Positions 22,825 through 30,639 of a DNA stretch of 39,839 bases are shown here, in pieces (position 1 is the first letter of the stretch; every line of letters begins with the position of its first letter). Position numbers and translations under genes: made by a program. Origin of the DNA: a virus. The notes below the pieces were generated by a model that searched no databases, had not been told where the DNA came from, and saw only the letters and a program-made list of their open reading frames with translations. The stretch is from positions 1-39,839 of the IMG/VR virus record IMGVR_UViG_3300023708_001000, one strand, 5' to 3'.

Positions 22825-23328
22825 ATGGAAATTCGAATCCGCGCCACTGGCGCAGTCATGTACGAAAGCGAACTGCGGACGTACCTCTTGGCCAACGACG
22901 GCCCCTCTTACGGCGTGCTGACTCCTGAAGTCATGGAAGCCATCGGTGTTGACCCTGTGCTGGAAGGCCCGCAGGCTACGCCCACCAACGTCTATGAGTT
23001 CAGTCAGCGCGATGGCGTGGAGCAGCTCAACGGCGCTTGGTACACCAAGTACTCGGTCGGCCCCATCTTTACAGACCACCCCGCAACCGAGACAGAGCCC
23101 GCCAAGACCGCCGACGAGCAAATGGCTGAGTACCGAGCCCAAAAAGACGCAGAGCAGGCAAAGTCTGTCCGCGATCAGCGCAATGAAAAGCTCAAGGACT
23201 GCGACTGGACCCAGCTCGCGGACAGCACCGCCGACAAAACGGCATGGGCCACGTACCGCCAAGCCCTGCGCGATGTTACAGCTCAGCCAGCGTTTCCATG
23301 GACCATCGACTGGCCTGTGGCTCCGTGA
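22825..23328 (+). CDS. Tail fibre assembly/tail chaperone-like protein
   Basis: A 167-residue protein. The N-terminal two-thirds (about 1-95) is a small beta/alpha domain. The C-terminal part (about 110-167) is charged helix followed by RNEKLKDCDWTQLADSTADKTAWATYRQALRDVTAQPAFPWTIDWP. That ending, 'R...L..cDWTQl.Ds....WatYRqaLRDit.Q.gFPw.i.WP', is diagnostic of the phage tail assembly chaperone / DUF4376-like family often found next to fibre genes. It probably helps fold or attach the fibre encoded just upstream. A strong AAGGAG site lies at 22814-22819 and the stop overlaps the next start by one base (TGATG). Confidence 0.85.
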   Translation: MEIRIRATGAVMYESELRTYLLANDGPSYGVLTPEVMEAIGVDPVLEGPQATPTNVYEFSQRDGVEQLNGAWYTKYSVGPIFTDHPATETEPAKTADEQMAEYRAQKDAEQAKSVRDQRNEKLKDCDWTQLADSTADKTAWATYRQALRDVTAQPAFPWTIDWPVAP

Positions 23329-23420
23329 TGAAAGACTGGCTGCTGTCATTCCTGGCGGCTGCCAGCATCATTGCGTTGACGGTGTGGACAACCCGCATCG
23401 TGTTGCTGTATTGGATGTGA
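23328..23420 (+). CDS. 30-residue single-pass membrane peptide
   Basis: A tiny gene, MKDWLLSFLAAAS then IIALTVWTTRIVLLYWM. Almost the whole peptide is hydrophobic and would form one transmembrane helix. Its ATG overlaps the upstream stop by one base and its stop is one base before the endolysin ATG. Being placed directly before the endolysin, it could be a small holin, pinholin or anti-holin. No ribosome binding site is obvious, so it may depend on translational coupling. Function is inferred from topology and place. Confidence 0.55.
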   Translation: MKDWLLSFLAAASIIALTVWTTRIVLLYWM

Positions 23421-23421
23421 C

Positions 23422-23940
23422 ATGGCTGATTTTTACCCCGCCTTTGAGGCCATGATTCAAGACGAGGGTGGCTATAAGCTGCACACCATCGACGGTGATC
23501 GTGGCGGCATGACGTACGCCGGAATTGCCCGCAACTTCAACCCAACATGGGAAGGGTGGGCGTTCATTGACCGCAACGAGACGCCTCCGACACCGATGGT
23601 GCGCAGCTGGTACCACGCCAACTACTGGACCCCGATCTGCGGGGACAGCATTGTCAGCCAAGTGATTGCATCGTCAATTTTCAATTTCGCCGTGAACTCC
23701 AGTGCGCCTGGCCGACCAGCGGTTGCCGTCAAACTCGCGCAGCTGGTTGTCGGGGCCACGCCGGATGGCTCTTTTGGGCAGCGCACGCTCCAGGCGATCA
23801 ACGCCTACGACCCCGAAAAGTTTGTCATGGCCTACGCTCTGGCCAAGATTGCCCGGTACCGGGATATTGTGACGCGCGACCGCACGCAGCAAAAGTTTTT
23901 ATTGGGCTGGCTGTCGCGCACGTTGAAGGGGCTGGCATGA
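23422..23940 (+). CDS. Endolysin, GH108-type N-acetylmuramidase
   Basis: A 172-residue cell-wall hydrolase. The catalytic EGGY motif has its Glu at residue 15. The second motif DRGGMTYAGIAR lies at 26-37, matching the GH108 (DUF847) pattern 'EGGY...D.GG.T..GI'. The C-terminal half includes PDGSFGQRTLQAIN (about 112-125), the usual peptidoglycan-binding 3 domain of these enzymes. It cleaves the glycan backbone of peptidoglycan at the end of infection. There is no N-terminal signal peptide or signal-anchor, so release through a holin is expected. The gene overlaps the HNH gene by four bases (ATGA). Confidence 0.93.
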   Translation: MADFYPAFEAMIQDEGGYKLHTIDGDRGGMTYAGIARNFNPTWEGWAFIDRNETPPTPMVRSWYHANYWTPICGDSIVSQVIASSIFNFAVNSSAPGRPAVAVKLAQLVVGATPDGSFGQRTLQAINAYDPEKFVMAYALAKIARYRDIVTRDRTQQKFLLGWLSRTLKGLA

Positions 23941-24434
23941 TTGATCAAAAGACTCTGATGTCGCTCGTTTCTTATGATCCAGAAACGGGCGTCTTTACGC
24001 GCTTAAAAGGCACCGGCAAGGGCGCGGCGGCTGGCAAGCAATCGCAAGGCTGCGTTGACAAGTCAAACGGGTACAGAAGGCTTTGCGTCAATGGAAAACA
24101 GTATTACGCGCATCGGCTGGCGTGGCTGTACATGACTGGCGAATGGCCTGCTGAACAGATAGACCACATAAACGTGGATAGGGCTGACAACAGGTTCACA
24201 AACCTGAGACAAGCCAATAATGCGCAGAACAATCAACGATCCAAAGCTAGGGCTGACAGCAAGACCGGTGTGCTCGGTGTGAGCTGGCACAACAAGGCCG
24301 GAAAGTACGTTGCGCAGATCAGGCACTTAGGGCGCACGATCTATTTGGGGCTGCACGATTCTGTTGATGCTGCGGTGATTGTTCGACAAGCAGCAGAACG
24401 AAGGCTGCACACGCATCACAGGAGTGCCGCATGA
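23937..24434 (+). CDS. HNH endonuclease with AP2-type DNA-binding domain
   Basis: A 165-residue protein. The HNH core includes AHRLAWLYMTGEWPAEQIDHINVDRADNRFTNLRQANNAQN: His59-Arg60, Asp76-His77 and Asn85 are in canonical spacing. Residues about 109-155 (KTGVLGVSWHNKAGKYVAQIRHLGRTIYLG) form an AP2/ERF-like DNA-binding domain. Such proteins are free-standing homing-type nucleases that cut a specific site and spread between phage genomes. It is seated exactly, with four-base overlaps, between endolysin and holin genes, so both lysis genes remain intact and coupled. It looks less GC-rich than its neighbours, in keeping with mobility. Confidence 0.9.
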   Translation: MIDQKTLMSLVSYDPETGVFTRLKGTGKGAAAGKQSQGCVDKSNGYRRLCVNGKQYYAHRLAWLYMTGEWPAEQIDHINVDRADNRFTNLRQANNAQNNQRSKARADSKTGVLGVSWHNKAGKYVAQIRHLGRTIYLGLHDSVDAAVIVRQAAERRLHTHHRSAA

Positions 24435-24844
24435 ACATCCTGGGTATTGGCAGCGTGATCGAGTCTGTCGGCAAGGTGGCTGGCGATCTGATCACCACGG
24501 ACAAAGAGCGCATGCAGCTGGAGCTGGAGGGCCGCAAACTCGACCAGGCTATCGACCTGGCGCAGATCGAGGTCAACAAGGTCGAGGCGGCATCCAGCAG
24601 TGTGTTTGTGGCTGGCTGGCGCCCCGCGATCGGCTGGATTGGCGCTGCGGCCATGGCCTACCAGTTCCTGCTTTACCCGATGCTCCTGTGGGTCTGGACG
24701 TATCTTCAGGGAACGGGGTGGATTCCCAAGGAGCTCACTCCACCCCCGGTGCTGGACGCTGACCAGCTTTGGGTGATTTTGTCTGGCATCCTTGGCCTCG
24801 CAGGAATGAGGTCTTTTGAGAAGTCCAAAGGCGTAGCGCGATGA
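24431..24844 (+). CDS. Holin (GTA_holin_3TM-like)
   Basis: A 137-residue membrane protein. A hydrophilic N-terminal helix (KERMQLELEGRKLDQAIDLAQIEVNKVEAASSS) is followed by FVAGWRPAIGWIGAAAMAYQFLLYPMLLWVWTYL (about 59-92), one or two membrane helices, and LWVILSGILGLAGMRSFEK (about 113-131), a further one. The 'FVAGWRPaIGW...LLGLaGmRt.EK..Gv' pattern is typical of the GTA_holin_3TM family. It would form inner-membrane pores that release the endolysin. It starts within the HNH stop codon overlap. No spanin gene is recognised beside it. Confidence 0.87.
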   Translation: MNILGIGSVIESVGKVAGDLITTDKERMQLELEGRKLDQAIDLAQIEVNKVEAASSSVFVAGWRPAIGWIGAAAMAYQFLLYPMLLWVWTYLQGTGWIPKELTPPPVLDADQLWVILSGILGLAGMRSFEKSKGVAR

Positions 24845-24852
24845 TGTCCGGT

Positions 24853-24882
24853 TTGCCAGTCTGGGCCGTTCCCGGGCATAAT
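24853..24882 (+). promoter_or_regulatory. Candidate sigma70-type promoter before the tail/ejection module
   Basis: TTGCCA (24853-24858) and CATAAT (24877-24882), each one or two mismatches from consensus, with an 18-base spacer, lie in the 91-base gene-free gap after the holin. The ATG at 24936 follows 54 bases later, with a TTGGAG ribosome site. This could initiate the adaptor, nozzle and ejection-protein transcript that ends at 36273. Confidence 0.5.
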
Positions 24883-24935
24883 TCAGGCACCAGGCGCCAG
24901 CTGGACCAGCGGCTTCATAACCCTTTGGAGTCCCA

Positions 24936-25565
24936 ATGTACACAATGACGTACAGCAGCCTGCTGGAAGATGTGCGCCGCTATCTTGAGCGGGGTTTCAC
25001 CGCCGAGAGCGACCAGATCGTCTATGAGCAGCTTCCGCGCCTGATCACGCTTGGCGAGCGCCGAATCTCGCGCGAGCTGAAGATTCAAGGCCTCATCCGC
25101 GCCGTCACCACCCCGCTGCAGACCGGCGTGGCCACCTACCGTAAACCCGACCGCTGGCGCGACACGGTGAGCATGACGCTCAACGGTGTGCCGATTTTTG
25201 CGCGCGCCTACGAATACTGCCGCAACTACTGGCCCGACGAAGCCGAGACGGCCACGCCGCAGTTCTACGCCGACTACGACTACAACCACTGGCTGATCAC
25301 GCCGACGCCCAACGCTGACAGCACGCTGGAGGTGATGTACTACGAGCAGCCGCGTTTCTTGGGCGAGGACTTCCAGACCAACTGGCTCACCGAGTACGCC
25401 CCAGACCTGCTGCTGTACGCCACGCTGCTGGAGGCCACGCCGTTCTTGAAGAAGGACGAGCGCATCGCCACGTGGCAGCAGATGTACGACCGCGCTGCCC
25501 AGGCCCTGAACGGCGAGGACCTCAAGAAAATCATGGACCGCAGCGCCCAACGGAGTGAAGCATGA
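24936..25565 (+). CDS. Head-to-tail adaptor protein (SU10-adaptor-like)
   Basis: A 209-residue protein. The order of elements is EDVRRYLERG, QLPRLITLGERRISRELKIQG, then a beta-strand region with PDRWRDTVSM, PQFYADYDYNHWLITPTPNADSTLEVMYYEQP. It ends with NWLTEYAPDLLLYATLLEATPFLKKDERI..W...Y. This is the pattern of adaptor proteins such as that of phage SU10 and related podoviruses, which form the ring below the portal and bind the nozzle. An ATG with TTGGAG site starts translation. The stop overlaps the following fibre-like gene by four bases. It lies 9 kb from the other connector candidate (15966-16940). Confidence 0.83.
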   Translation: MYTMTYSSLLEDVRRYLERGFTAESDQIVYEQLPRLITLGERRISRELKIQGLIRAVTTPLQTGVATYRKPDRWRDTVSMTLNGVPIFARAYEYCRNYWPDEAETATPQFYADYDYNHWLITPTPNADSTLEVMYYEQPRFLGEDFQTNWLTEYAPDLLLYATLLEATPFLKKDERIATWQQMYDRAAQALNGEDLKKIMDRSAQRSEA

Positions 25566-26761
25566 CCACATACACCGATGTTTTTGGCGGCGCCAACATC
25601 TATCCCAGCGAAATCGACTACAGCGCTTTGACGCTTGCGGCCGATACCACGCTGAGCTGGCCGGATGAGACCTCGACCAGCCAGAATCTGGCAACCAAGA
25701 TCATGGACGTCACGCCCGCCTCGGCTGGCCTGTCGGTGATCTTGCCGCCAGCTAATAAAACTGGCACCGGTCAAACCATCCTGTTCAACAACCTTGGCGC
25801 GTCCACATTCACGGTCAAGGACGCCGACGGCGTTCAGGTGATGACCGTGGCGTCTGGCACGCTGTGGCAGATTTACCTGACCGACAACAGTGACGCCGCG
25901 GGCGCCTGGGAAACCCTGCAGTACGGCGCATCGATTTCGCAAGCCAACGCCTCCGCTCTGGCCGGCACTGGCATCGTGGCTGTCGGCACATTGCTTTCAC
26001 AGGCCGTGCCCATCACCTCATTCAACAGCGACTACACGGCCGGCGTGCAGGACCGCGCCCGGATGTTCTTGTGGGAGGGCGCCGGCGGCACGCTGACGCT
26101 TCCCGCACCCACCACGGTCGGGAACAACTGGTTCATCTACCTGCGCAATTCGGGCTCAGGCGCCATCGTTGCCGACCCGTCCGGCACCATCCTGATTGAC
26201 GACGGACCAACGCTGTCGTTTCAGCCCGGTGAGTCGGCGATCATTGCCACGGATGGCGCAAACTTTTACACGATCGGCTTTGGTCAATCGGCCACATTTG
26301 CCTTTGATTACACCTCGATCAACGTGGCGGGATCTGGCGACTACACGCTGACGGGCACCGAGCTCAACCGAATCGCCTACGGTTTCACCGGTACGCTGAC
26401 GGGCAATCGGAACATCATTGTCCCGGCCACGGTGCAGCAGTACTGGGTGAACAACCAGACGACTGGCGCATATAACTTCATCGTCAAGACGGCGGCCGGC
26501 TCTGGCGTCCTGGTCAATACCGGCTCGCGATCCATCCTGTACTGCGACGGAACCGACGTTGTCAACGCCGACACTGGTGGCGTCTCTGTCCCCGTGACGA
26601 TTTCCCAGGGCGGCACCAACGCCACGACCGCAAGCGCGGCTCGCATCAACCTTGGCGCAACGGCTGTGGGTGACGCCCTGTTTACCGCGGTGGACGGAAA
26701 TGCCGCCTATGCGGCTCTCGGCATCGCTCCCGCTGGCGTCGTGGTTGGCGGCACGTTCTAA
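25562..26761 (+). CDS. Tail fibre/spike-like protein
   Basis: A 399-residue beta-rich protein. It begins TTYTDVFGGANIYPSEIDYSALTLAADTTLSWP, a widely used fibre N-terminal element that anchors to the tail. Its middle has repeated small beta-segments (GGTLTLPAPTTVGNNW, TLSFQPGESAIIATDGANFYTIG). The C-terminal part contains SVPVTISQGGTNATTASAARINLG, a classic fibre motif, and ends VVGGTF, the same final four residues as the 769-residue fibre. The gene lies between adaptor and nozzle, so the protein probably attaches to the tail itself and contacts the host. It overlaps the adaptor by four bases. Confidence 0.78.
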   Translation: MTTYTDVFGGANIYPSEIDYSALTLAADTTLSWPDETSTSQNLATKIMDVTPASAGLSVILPPANKTGTGQTILFNNLGASTFTVKDADGVQVMTVASGTLWQIYLTDNSDAAGAWETLQYGASISQANASALAGTGIVAVGTLLSQAVPITSFNSDYTAGVQDRARMFLWEGAGGTLTLPAPTTVGNNWFIYLRNSGSGAIVADPSGTILIDDGPTLSFQPGESAIIATDGANFYTIGFGQSATFAFDYTSINVAGSGDYTLTGTELNRIAYGFTGTLTGNRNIIVPATVQQYWVNNQTTGAYNFIVKTAAGSGVLVNTGSRSILYCDGTDVVNADTGGVSVPVTISQGGTNATTASAARINLGATAVGDALFTAVDGNAAYAALGIAPAGVVVGGTF

Positions 26762-26772
26762 GGGCGCCAGAT

Positions 26773-28602
26773 ATGTCAACCCAAATCCTCCGCTCTCAGC
26801 CAGGAATCAAGCGTGACGGGACCAAGTTCGACGGCGAGTTCTACACCGATGGCCAGTGGGTCCGGTTTCAACGCGGCCTGCCAAGGAAAATCGGCGGCTA
26901 TCGTTCGATCTCAAAGTACTTGACGGAAATCTCGCGCGGGTTCACGAGCTTTACGCAGCAGCTGCTGCAGTACTGCCACAGCGGTGGCCCGAGCAAGCTT
27001 GAGCGATTCACGATCGATTCCAGCAAAAACGCCAGCACAATTTCCAACCGAACGCCTGTCGCCGTTGCATCGACGGGCACCGTGACGCTGACCAGTGGGG
27101 CTGCTGGATCTGTCAATGGAATCACCGTCAACGGCGTGCAAATCATGTCCGGCTCGGTTGTTTTTGTCGGCAGTCTTTCGGCAACAGCAACTGCTGTTGC
27201 GGCCAACATCAACGCCTATTCTTCGACTCCGGATTACACAGCGGTTGCCGTTGGTCCGGTGATCACGATTACATCGGTCACTACCGGCATGGCCTCCAAC
27301 GGGTACGCTGTTGTTGCAAGCGTAACGACCGTGACAGCCACATCGACGAACATGGCCGGCGGCTCAGATGCACTTATTGCGTCTGACGCGAATCGCTGGA
27401 TGTTTCAGTCGATCTACGATTCGTCCACCACCGACAACGCCCTTCTTGCTCATGTGGCCCCGAATGGTCAATGCGCTTGCAACGATATCGGCGGACAGAT
27501 TTTCTATGGCGACATTCTTGGTACTGCGCCCCTCAAAAGCGTGAACCTCCCTGATGGAGCTAACGCCACGGGCGGCATCGTTGCGTTGCATCCCTACACG
27601 TTCTACTACGGTACCGCGGGCATCATTGGCTGGGGTGTTGCTGGTGAGCCCACAAACCTGACGGGCGCGGGCTCCGGCATTGCGCGTGTCTGGGGGCAAA
27701 AAATCATCATGGGCATGCCGTTGCGAGCAGGTTCTGGCTCAGCCCCGGCTGGCATTTTCTGGGCCTACGACGCCGTGATCCGCGCCACATTCACCGGTGG
27801 CAGTACGGTGTTCCAGTTTGATACCGTGGCCACCGACACATCGATCATTTCCGCTGAATCCGTGGTGGACTATGACGGCGTGTTTTACTGGGCTGGTGTG
27901 GACCGGTTCCTGATGTTCAACGGTGTGGTGCGTGATGTTCCAAACCAGCTCAACATCAATTATTTTCTGGACGGACTGAACCCAAGCCAACGCAGCAAGG
28001 TTTTTGCTTTCAAGGTCCCCAGGTTTGGTGAAATCTGGTGGTGCTATCCCCGCGATGACGCCACCGAATGCACGCACGCGGTGATCTACAACGTGCGCGA
28101 GAACACCTGGTACGACACCGCGCTTCCCGAATCTGGCCGGTCCGCTGGCGGGTACAACAACGCATTTATGGCCCCGATCCTGGTGGATGCCGTGCCAACA
28201 GCAAGCGGGTATCGCACCTGGGTGCATGAGCAGGGCGTGGACATGATCGACGGAACACTGGCCGAGCCGGTGCAGTCGTATTTTGAGACGGCCGATCTTT
28301 CGCCGGTCGCCCAGGGCAACAACGAATACCTGCGGATCTCTGTGATTGAGCCGGATTTTGTGCAAAACGGACCGATGACCGTGCAGGTCACCGGCCGAGC
28401 CAACGCTCGTGCGCCCGAGGTTTACAGCTCGATCTTCACATTCCCAGATCAAGCCAGCCAGCCATACGAGCAGATTGTTATGCTCAAAGAGCAGCGCCGA
28501 GAGTTGCGTTTGCGTTTCGAGTCCAATGCGCTGTATGGCGACTACCAGATGGGCCAGATCATTGGTCACCTTGAGACCGGCGACAAGACGGTGCTGGGAT
28601 GA
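26773..28602 (+). CDS. Tail nozzle / DNA-stabilization protein
   Basis: A 609-residue protein. The start SQPGIKRDGTKFDGEFYTDGQWVRFQRGLPRKIGGY (about 8-43) matches the N-terminus of podovirus nozzle or packaged-DNA stabilization proteins (P22 gp10-like). The C-terminal half includes FYYGTAGIIGWG, WAGVDRFLMFNGVVRDVPNQ and KVFAFKVPRFGEIWWCYP, typical beta-propeller-like strands of this family. Residues about 100-197, Thr/Val/Ala-rich and low in charge (TGTVTLTSGAAGSVNGITVNG), look like an inserted Ig-like or adhesion domain. It would close the tail channel and hold DNA until ejection. Its stop overlaps the next gene by three bases. Confidence 0.85.
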   Translation: MSTQILRSQPGIKRDGTKFDGEFYTDGQWVRFQRGLPRKIGGYRSISKYLTEISRGFTSFTQQLLQYCHSGGPSKLERFTIDSSKNASTISNRTPVAVASTGTVTLTSGAAGSVNGITVNGVQIMSGSVVFVGSLSATATAVAANINAYSSTPDYTAVAVGPVITITSVTTGMASNGYAVVASVTTVTATSTNMAGGSDALIASDANRWMFQSIYDSSTTDNALLAHVAPNGQCACNDIGGQIFYGDILGTAPLKSVNLPDGANATGGIVALHPYTFYYGTAGIIGWGVAGEPTNLTGAGSGIARVWGQKIIMGMPLRAGSGSAPAGIFWAYDAVIRATFTGGSTVFQFDTVATDTSIISAESVVDYDGVFYWAGVDRFLMFNGVVRDVPNQLNINYFLDGLNPSQRSKVFAFKVPRFGEIWWCYPRDDATECTHAVIYNVRENTWYDTALPESGRSAGGYNNAFMAPILVDAVPTASGYRTWVHEQGVDMIDGTLAEPVQSYFETADLSPVAQGNNEYLRISVIEPDFVQNGPMTVQVTGRANARAPEVYSSIFTFPDQASQPYEQIVMLKEQRRELRLRFESNALYGDYQMGQIIGHLETGDKTVLG

Positions 28603-28826
28603 TCATCACACTGCCAACCAACATGGAACTGTCCGACTGGGCGTCGCAGGTCATCCTTGACCTTGATCCTTACGGCGCATTCGGCCGGCTGCAGGATCCG
28701 GAACGCTGGCAAGACTGGGCTGTTCAGTTTCTGAACAACATGACGATTGGCAGAAATTTACCCAATCCTTACGGCTTCACGGACTGGCGCGAATGGGCCG
28801 AGCGGTTTGTGCAGACCTTGTCATAA
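28599..28826 (+). CDS. Small acidic/Trp-rich phage protein
   Basis: A 75-residue protein with seven tryptophans or so in a short span. The pattern MELSDWASQVILDLDPYG, PERWQDWAVQFLNN and TDWREWAERFVQTL shows three repeated 'DW..WA' helices. Small proteins with 'F..W..WA..F...L' are common between nozzle and internal-protein genes of short-tailed phages and have no assigned role. The start overlaps the nozzle stop by four bases (ATGA). It may be a tail or internal virion component. No membrane segment. Confidence 0.75.
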   Translation: MIITLPTNMELSDWASQVILDLDPYGAFGRLQDPERWQDWAVQFLNNMTIGRNLPNPYGFTDWREWAERFVQTLS

Positions 28827-28840
28827 CGGAGAGCAACAAA

Positions 28841-30637
28841 ATGGATATTCGACAAACCCTTCAAGCAGCCAGCCGCGATCCGCGATTTCAGCAAGCTCTG
28901 CAGGCCGCGCAGGCCGAGCTCTCGGATGCATCACCTGATCAGATTGACGAGCTGATTCAGCTGTTCGAGTTCGCCATCGAACACCCGGAGCAGTACCCGC
29001 AGGTGCGTCAGTCGGTTATTGCCGACGGGATGATCTCCCCAGAGGACATGCCGGAACAGTTTGACCCGATCATTTTTGCCTCCATCCTGGTGGTGCTGTA
29101 CAAGCTTCGCGAGGGTGGCGGGCAGCAAGCGTTTGCGCAAGGTGGCTTGGCTCGCATGCGCACGCTGGCGCGGCAAGGTCGCCATGGCGACACCATGCTG
29201 GCCCACATCTCGCCCGAGGAAGCTGCGCTGCTGAAGGCACGCGGCGGCGCTGGAACGATCAACCCCTCCACCGGCTTGCCGCAGTACTTTTCTTTGGGCT
29301 CACTGTTCAAAGCCGTGGTGCCGATCGCCGCGATGTTTGTGGCGCCGTATCTTGCCCCGATGCTGGGCGGCTCGATGCTGGCTGCTGGCGCTGTGGCCGG
29401 CGGGTTAGGTTCCGCACTGACGGGCGGCAACGCACTGAAGGGTGCGGCGCTTGGCGCGTTGGGTGGCGGCTTGGGTTCTTCCGTTGGCGGCTGGGCCAAC
29501 GAAGCGCTCGGCACCGGACTTAGCTCCGCAGGTCAGAACGTGCTCGGGTCGGGGCTCGTCGGCGGCCTCACCGGGGCCGCGACGGGGCAAGGGTTTGTGC
29601 AAGGCGCGCTACAGGGCGCTGCCGGCGCATCCTTGGGGCAAGCCGTCGGCGGCATGGGCGGCGAAGGCTTGCAGACGGCAGGCCGCACATTCGGCAACGC
29701 CATGGCCGCCGGGTACGACCCAAAGAGCGCGGCAATGATGGGGGGTTTGTCCGGCCTAGCTGCTGGCACTTTTGGCCGTCCTGGCGCCCCGGATGCAACG
29801 ATTGGCAAGGCCCCCGTGGCCCCCGCTGAGTACGGCGCAGAGGACTTGGGCAGCGGACTTTCCCCGTCTGACGCAGCCATTGAAGGTTTGAAAACAAGTG
29901 CCAGCGGTTCGCCCGGCGATTTCTCTCGCTTTGGCACCACCAATTACCTGACCGGTGAACAGGGACTGATTCCCGGGCAAGCCCCCGAGCTGTTTGGTTC
30001 GCAGCCTGGCGGTGAAGGCCTGCGCGCACCGGCGCAAAACCCACTGTCTGAAATTGGAACATCGCAGTCCCCACTGAATGCGTCATCCAAGGGTGGTGTA
30101 TTTGGCACGGGCGTAAGCCCGACGCAAGCATTGGCGCTGGCCAGTGTTGCCGGATCCCTTGGCAGCGCACCGCAAAACGTGCAATCCGCCGTCAAGCAAA
30201 TGTCCCCGGAACAGCAGGCGTATTTCAACCGTCCTTCGGTCACATTCGACTGGAATCGGATGCAACGCGATGCGGCGGCGGCGGGTATGGGTTTGTCGCA
30301 GTACATGGCTCAGGCATGGCCTCAAATCACTGGCGGCGCCTATAATCAAACCGTTCCCCGCCTCGCTCGTGGCGGCGCGCTGAGCACGGTGGCAAACCTG
30401 GCACGCGGCGCAGGATCTGGTCGCGACGACACAATCGACGCTCGGTTGTCTGACGGAGAGTACGTGATGGACGCAGAAACGGTTGCAATGCTCGGCGACG
30501 GCTCTACAGACGAAGGCGCTCGTCGCCTGGACTCCATGCGTTCACAGCTTCGCAAGCACAAGGGCGCAAATCTCTCCAAGGGCAAGATCAGCCCGAATGC
30601 AAAATCCCCCCTGGCATACCTCAAAGGAGCCGCATAA
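28841..30637 (+). CDS. Gly/Ala-rich internal virion (ejection) protein
   Basis: A 598-residue protein, candidate for ejection into the host with the DNA. The first 95 residues are acidic and helical (IRQTLQAASRDPRFQQALQAAQ). Residues about 96-105 carry AFAQGGLARM. Residues about 150-300 are a long Gly/Ala-rich hydrophobic region (VVPIAAMFVAPYLAPMLGG, then repeated GGLGS) that could insert into membrane. The C-terminal part has RLARGGALS near 507 and LSDGEYVMDAETVAMLGDGS, a motif frequent in phage internal and tape-measure-like proteins. The frame is open from 28793, but the ATG at 28841 has a CGGAGAG ribosome site. It is followed two bases later by the next internal protein gene. Confidence 0.75.
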   Translation: MDIRQTLQAASRDPRFQQALQAAQAELSDASPDQIDELIQLFEFAIEHPEQYPQVRQSVIADGMISPEDMPEQFDPIIFASILVVLYKLREGGGQQAFAQGGLARMRTLARQGRHGDTMLAHISPEEAALLKARGGAGTINPSTGLPQYFSLGSLFKAVVPIAAMFVAPYLAPMLGGSMLAAGAVAGGLGSALTGGNALKGAALGALGGGLGSSVGGWANEALGTGLSSAGQNVLGSGLVGGLTGAATGQGFVQGALQGAAGASLGQAVGGMGGEGLQTAGRTFGNAMAAGYDPKSAAMMGGLSGLAAGTFGRPGAPDATIGKAPVAPAEYGAEDLGSGLSPSDAAIEGLKTSASGSPGDFSRFGTTNYLTGEQGLIPGQAPELFGSQPGGEGLRAPAQNPLSEIGTSQSPLNASSKGGVFGTGVSPTQALALASVAGSLGSAPQNVQSAVKQMSPEQQAYFNRPSVTFDWNRMQRDAAAAGMGLSQYMAQAWPQITGGAYNQTVPRLARGGALSTVANLARGAGSGRDDTIDARLSDGEYVMDAETVAMLGDGSTDEGARRLDSMRSQLRKHKGANLSKGKISPNAKSPLAYLKGAA

Positions 30638-30639
30638 TC

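Noticed and set aside
24845-24935. tRNA-Met-like string GGCTTCATAACCC in the gap after the holin gene
   Set aside because: The flanking bases do not pair into an anticodon stem (C-C at the position next to the loop), and no acceptor, D or T-arm is present. It is treated as chance.
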